Positions 60,421-64,000 of a stretch of 64,000 bases of DNA are shown here, piece by piece; the stretch's first letter is position 1; every line of letters starts with the position of its first letter. The translations under genes and the position numbers were made by a program. The notes beneath the pieces are model-generated. The model was not told the DNA's origin. It was given only the letters and a program-made list of their open reading frames with translations, and ran no database searches. The stretch is from assembly GCA_030524105.1 (NCBI GenBank), contig JAUNHE010000006.1, positions 1 to 64,000 on the forward strand, read 5' to 3'. Source of the stretch: Rothia sp. (in: high G+C Gram-positive bacteria). Lineage in GTDB: Bacteria > Actinomycetota > Actinomycetes > Actinomycetales > Micrococcaceae.

Positions 60421-61104
60421 TTAGTCAGCCAGAAGGGCCATCACACTCACCTGGGCACTATCAACCCCCCGCACCCGCAAGGGACCCAAGGTTAAGACCT
60501 CAATGTCCTTGTCCCCTAAGGGCGCCAGGGACATGTCCTCAATCCCCACAATGTAGCGATCTTGGTAATTACCCAGCAGCCAGCGGTGTGCCTCAGCCCC
60601 AAAATCATTGGCAGGGCTAGCTATCGAAAGCCAATCCATACCAATACAAACCAGCTTATCCGTATGTTCAATTAGCCAGCGGCAAAAAGAAGGGTGCAGG
60701 GACGGTCCACGGTTCTCATACAAATCCGGATCAGTAAATTTATGTTTTTCAAAACCAGTCCGCAAGAGCAGAAGACGCTTTCCCTGCAACTGCTGGGCAT
60801 AAGGGGCAATATCTTGCTCGGTAATAACCGCGCCCTCCCCCTTATCCGGCAGGTCCAAGACAAAAATTTCCTCCCCCCGGTAGCCGTAGATAGACTCCGG
60901 TAAATCGACCATGTCTATCCCGTCAGGATTAAAATGATGCGGTGCATCCATATGAGTAGCAAAATGGTTAGGCAGCCGGATCATAGCGGAGTTAAAAGGC
61001 TTACCATCCTTACCAATCTGGGAATCCTGCTCTATGGAAACAACCGGTTCCCCCGGATAAGCCCGGTCTTTTGGATCAATAACATGCGACAACAAAACAA
61101 ACAT
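60421..61104 (-). CDS. Cyclase-family (kynurenine formamidase-like) hydrolase
   Basis: 227 residues. The metal site HFATHMDAPHHFNP (HxGTHxDxPxHF type, with Ala for Gly) and LPESIYGYRGEEIFVLDLPDKG are typical of PF04199 enzymes, which hydrolyse formamides, lactones or similar bonds. Last gene of the minus-strand acid-sugar-type unit. It could open a lactone of the substrate, but the role is not shown by the sequence. Confidence 0.82.
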   Translation of the reverse strand: MFVLLSHVIDPKDRAYPGEPVVSIEQDSQIGKDGKPFNSAMIRLPNHFATHMDAPHHFNPDGIDMVDLPESIYGYRGEEIFVLDLPDKGEGAVITEQDIAPYAQQLQGKRLLLLRTGFEKHKFTDPDLYENRGPSLHPSFCRWLIEHTDKLVCIGMDWLSIASPANDFGAEAHRWLLGNYQDRYIVGIEDMSLAPLGDKDIEVLTLGPLRVRGVDSAQVSVMALLAD

Positions 61105-61120
61105 AACTATCCTTTCTTAG

Positions 61121-61858
61121 CTAGGCCACCCCAGCAGGGGTACCCAAGATAAAAGCAACTCCAGCGGCACAGGCAGCCCCCAAACAGGGCCCCAGCACAG
61201 GCACCAGAGCGTAAGACCATTGCGCCTGCCCTTTACCTCGAATTGGTAAGAGGGAATACATAAGCCTGGGCACCAGATCTCTCACAGGATTAATGGCATA
61301 ACCCGTTAAACCGCCAAAAGCCATCACTCCGCCCGAGAGCCCAATATAAACATGAAGCAGGCCAATACCGGCAGGCATACCGTGTTTGCCCAGGCTCAAA
61401 ACCACCAGCATGAGGGCGAAGGTAGCGGTTGCCTCAGCCAGAATGTTACGCCAGAAATTAGCTAGCGAAGGCTCGGTCACAAAAACTCCACGTTTAGTAG
61501 CCGCCTCCTGCTCTAGATCTAAGTGATCCTTGTAGAGCAGCCACACCAGTAATGTGCCCAGAACAGCACCGGCTATTTGAGCCAGAATATAGCCGGGAAC
61601 CAGCCGCGTTGGCAGGGCACCAGACAACCAGAAGCCCAGCGTAAAAGCAGGATTAACATGAGCCCCAGATATTGGGCCAACCACCACGGCTGTAGCCGTC
61701 ATAGCTGACCCCCAGCCTAGGGCCGCAGCTAAGCCCCCGCTACCAAACATTCCCGAGGCCTTTAAAGAAATGTTTGCGATAACACTCAAGCCCATAAACA
61801 GCAGCATGGCGGTTCCCACCAGCTCAGCACAGTAGAGCTGAAGATCGCCCTCTAACAT
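61121..61858 (-). CDS. MIP family channel, glycerol-facilitator type
   Basis: 245 residues, six helices. First pore motif GAHVNPAFTLGF is standard; the second reads GYAINPVRDLVPRLMYSLLP, so NPA is replaced by NPV while the Arg-Asp typical of glycerol facilitators is kept. Sits between the dehydrogenase and cyclase genes (24 and 16 bases apart), so it may pass a small polyol or neutral form of the operon's substrate. Confidence 0.88.
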   Translation of the reverse strand: MLEGDLQLYCAELVGTAMLLFMGLSVIANISLKASGMFGSGGLAAALGWGSAMTATAVVVGPISGAHVNPAFTLGFWLSGALPTRLVPGYILAQIAGAVLGTLLVWLLYKDHLDLEQEAATKRGVFVTEPSLANFWRNILAEATATFALMLVVLSLGKHGMPAGIGLLHVYIGLSGGVMAFGGLTGYAINPVRDLVPRLMYSLLPIRGKGQAQWSYALVPVLGPCLGAACAAGVAFILGTPAGVA

Positions 61859-61882
61859 ATTTTTCCCCTTTCGTGCGAGTCT

Positions 61883-62767
61883 TTATGAGTCCCTCCGAGT
61901 GAGCATCCGGTAGATCACTGAATCATCCAGGCTGCCCAGCCCTTCTCGTCGGCCACGCAGGTAAAGTTGTTCCGCCGCTGAAGCAAGCGGAACAGGTTGC
62001 TCCACCTTGCGGGCGGCATCCGTTACCAGACCCATATCCTTAACAAAAATATTCAGAGCAGACTTAGCCTGGTCGAATGTGCCAGCAAGCATGCGCTGGC
62101 CGCGGTCTTCAAACATAAAAGACTGTGCCGCCCCAGCCTTAAGCACCTGATGGCACTGCTCTAGATCCAGGCCCATTGAATCTGCTAAAGCTAAAGCCTC
62201 GGCCGCTGCAGCAATATGCACACCGCACAGCAGCTGATTAACCAGCTTAAATCGCTGCCCATCCCCAACTTTTTGGCCAACCGTAGGATAGGTGGAGGCT
62301 AGGGCGGCTAAAAGAGGCTCTGCCCGATTAATGTCTGCCGCCGCGCCACCAACCATAACCAGCAAATCTCCAGCTGCGGCCCGGGCTACTCCCCCAGATA
62401 CTGGGGCATCAACCAGGTGGCCGGTAACAGGCTTAAGCCTGGCTGCGGCAGCTTCTAAAGCCTGTGGGCCCACCGTTGACATAACCATGACCGTACTGTC
62501 AGCGGTCAAGACTGTGCTGATACCTTCCGGCCCAAAAAGAAGATCTTCTAGCTGCGAGGCAGTAGCTACCATAATGACCACCAGCTCTGCCTCCTGGGCA
62601 GCAGCCCTGGCCGAAGCAGCGGGGCTAACCTGTGACGCTAAGGCTTTTAAGGCGGCCGGGTTGACGTCAAAAGCCTTGACCTGATGGCCGCTAGCCGCAG
62701 CAGCCAAAGCCATAGGGGCTCCCATGGCGCCCAAACCTATCCAACCTACCCTAAGAGATCTGCTCAT
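61883..62767 (-). CDS. NAD-dependent hydroxyacid dehydrogenase, LtnD-like
   Basis: 294 residues of the 3-hydroxyisobutyrate dehydrogenase family: GWIGLGAMGAPMALAAAASGHQV (NAD loop), VDAPVSGGVARAAAGDLLVMVGG and the catalytic Lys in GQRFKLVNQLLCGVHIAAAAEALALA. Next to a DUF1537 kinase this is the LtnD (2-hydroxy four-carbon acid dehydrogenase) arrangement: it would oxidise L-threonate or D-erythronate at C2 before phosphorylation. Confidence 0.9.
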   Translation of the reverse strand: MSRSLRVGWIGLGAMGAPMALAAAASGHQVKAFDVNPAALKALASQVSPAASARAAAQEAELVVIMVATASQLEDLLFGPEGISTVLTADSTVMVMSTVGPQALEAAAARLKPVTGHLVDAPVSGGVARAAAGDLLVMVGGAAADINRAEPLLAALASTYPTVGQKVGDGQRFKLVNQLLCGVHIAAAAEALALADSMGLDLEQCHQVLKAGAAQSFMFEDRGQRMLAGTFDQAKSALNIFVKDMGLVTDAARKVEQPVPLASAAEQLYLRGRREGLGSLDDSVIYRMLTRRDS

Positions 62768-62778
62768 TGTTCTGCACC

Positions 62779-64000
62779 CTATCCTTCCTGTGATCGCTGG
62801 GTTGCCGCCTGCAAGCGGCCAACAACATCTGCTAGTGCCTGCCTGTCACCAACATTGCCGGGAAAAACAATGTAGGGGGCCCCACCGGCCTCCCGGCTAA
62901 ACTTTAGGGGGCTCATCAGGGATATTTGACCGGCATAAAATTGGCCAGCCACTCTAGCCAGGTCAATACCTAGGCCCCGGCGGGCTACCTCATGGGAGGT
63001 GATGCCGCCCTTGGCAACAACCCAGGCCAGTTTGAGGTGGGCCAGCCGCTGAACCAGTTCCACAACGGCATCAGAAACGGACCGGGCAATAGCTAAAGAT
63101 TCCGCTGGGTCCGAGCCCTTAACCAGCTGACGGCTGGTGTAGAGCACAACATCCTTTGTGGCTAAAGCGGCCTCTATGGCTGCACACTTTTCTTGAATAT
63201 GCTGCTTGCGGCTCTGCGGATGTAACAGTTTTTCTAGCACAAGCTCCTGTTCACTCAGCTCTGTGCTCTGCCGCAAGACCTCAAGCTGCTCGCTGGTTAG
63301 ACTAACGTGAGAGCCCACCACCACCAAACCGTGTCCCAGAGAGTCAGGGTTAATAAAAATATTCTGATCATCCAGGACTTTGGGCCCTAACTGGCCGGCC
63401 AGCGAACGCACAAAGGACGGCCCACAGCGGCTAATAAAAGTTTTCCCCTGGGCTTCTAGTAGGGTGACCGCATCGGCAACGGTATTAAGATCTGAGTACT
63501 CGGTGGCATTGATAATAACCCACTGGCGGTTATTAGCCTGGTTTAGGATCTCTTTGACCCGGGCCACCCCTCCTTGACGAATGTCCTCTAGGCTGATTGA
63601 AAGCACAGACCCGGCGCTCACCTGCCCTTGGGAGACCTCTTCAAGAAAGAGGTCTAGCTGTGAGTTTTTGTAACCAAAGCTAGCGTCCTGAGCAAAGTCT
63701 GTGTCCGCAACCGGCTGCTGCCTACCTGCCAGCATGGCGTAGTGGATGTTGTTCTGAGTGAACCTGCCAGCTTCTAACATAGCCGGAGCAAAAAGAAAGG
63801 CATCGGTGGCTACCCCGTGTGCTTCTAAAACATCTGCTAAAGCATTGGGCTCTGCTATGACGTGTCCACGCAAAGTGGAATCTGAGCGGGAGACCGGGTG
63901 CAGCCCGGCAGTGCGGGGGCTGATTCCCTGCTGGGCAAATTCTTTGAGCAGGTTCTCAAGGATTCTTTTGTTGCTGCTTATAGCGTCGGCTTGGTCAAGG
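62779..64000 (-). CDS. otnK: Four-carbon acid sugar kinase, partial
   Basis: The frame is open to the right edge of the window, so the N-terminus is missing; 406 residues are visible. VSRSDSTLRGH (near 63870-63905) is the classic DUF1537 signature; LNTVADAVTLLEAQGKTF, RCGPSFVRSLAG and the C-terminal WVVAKGGITSHEVARRGLGI and GAPYIVFPGNVGD belong to the same family. Such kinases phosphorylate 2-oxo-tetronates made by LtnD-type enzymes; a following OtnC/LtnB-type aldolase is not in view. OtnK versus LtnK cannot be decided here. Confidence 0.9.
   Translation of the reverse strand, partial: LDQADAISSNKRILENLLKEFAQQGISPRTAGLHPVSRSDSTLRGHVIAEPNALADVLEAHGVATDAFLFAPAMLEAGRFTQNNIHYAMLAGRQQPVADTDFAQDASFGYKNSQLDLFLEEVSQGQVSAGSVLSISLEDIRQGGVARVKEILNQANNRQWVIINATEYSDLNTVADAVTLLEAQGKTFISRCGPSFVRSLAGQLGPKVLDDQNIFINPDSLGHGLVVVGSHVSLTSEQLEVLRQSTELSEQELVLEKLLHPQSRKQHIQEKCAAIEAALATKDVVLYTSRQLVKGSDPAESLAIARSVSDAVVELVQRLAHLKLAWVVAKGGITSHEVARRGLGIDLARVAGQFYAGQISLMSPLKFSREAGGAPYIVFPGNVGDRQALADVVGRLQAATQRSQEG

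Noticed and set aside
1-64000. CRISPR arrays, tRNA or rRNA genes, prophage
   Set aside because: No regular spaced repeats, no cloverleaf or rRNA sequence and no phage structural genes were found on reading both strands.

Overview
The window (about 53-55 % G+C by eye) looks like a chromosome segment of a medium-G+C actinobacterium of the order Micrococcales. The gene set (pta-ackA, an Asp23/Gls24 envelope-stress operon with its own sigma factor, choline-to-betaine genes, secreted trypsin-like proteases) and the codon use make a Rothia-like organism my best guess. That is an inference; there is no rRNA or marker gene here to prove it.

Layout. 1-554: end of an IS and a frameshifted small membrane gene. 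591-7731: core genes (spermidine-synthase-like protein, thiamine-binding protein, pta-ackA, M48 protease, SBF-type transporter). 7732-14666: an AT-rich accessory island made of IS5-like elements, 160-bp MITE-like elements with a perfect 23-bp hairpin, gene fragments, and a complete SdpC/SdpA/SdpB-type peptide toxin operon with a fourth small gene translationally coupled to sdpB. Two halves of one MFS gene appear to lie on either side of this island. 14667-24781: MFS N-terminal half, GH15 glucosidase, copZ-copA, then a nine-gene Asp23/Gls24 operon that includes an ECF sigma factor and a zinc-finger/Asp23 fusion as probable anti-sigma. 24778-30112: betT-betB-betA for choline uptake and oxidation to glycine betaine. 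30299-34354: three tandem paralogous secreted proteins of no family I recognise. 34544-42911: SLATT-type membrane protein, tam, MATE, DUF2231, S4 protein, sucrase/ferredoxin-like protein, class III aminotransferase, secreted nucleotidase. 43313-49907: an ethanolamine-permease cluster with glutamylamide synthetase, gamma-glutamyl hydrolase, aldehyde dehydrogenase, SDR and a divergent GntR regulator. 49908-57118: small secreted protein, DUF1023-type hydrolase plus ABC exporter, a disordered protein, PTS EIIA, an ArsD-like protein. 57290-59759: two paralogous secreted trypsin-like proteases with Gly/Asp repeats and Trp/Asp-rich tails. 60421-64000: a four-carbon acid-sugar type operon (kinase, dehydrogenase, MIP channel, cyclase-family hydrolase), the kinase running off the right edge.

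How the parts work together. The 43.3-49.9 kb cluster fits a B12-independent route in which ethanolamine is imported, gamma-glutamylated, oxidised twice and hydrolysed to glycine plus glutamate. The bet genes add osmoprotection. The Asp23 block looks like a self-contained envelope-stress regulon. The island is the main mobile part: its toxin operon is AT-rich, bounded by MITEs, and carries a possible new immunity gene. All family calls are from reading the protein sequences; no database search was run.
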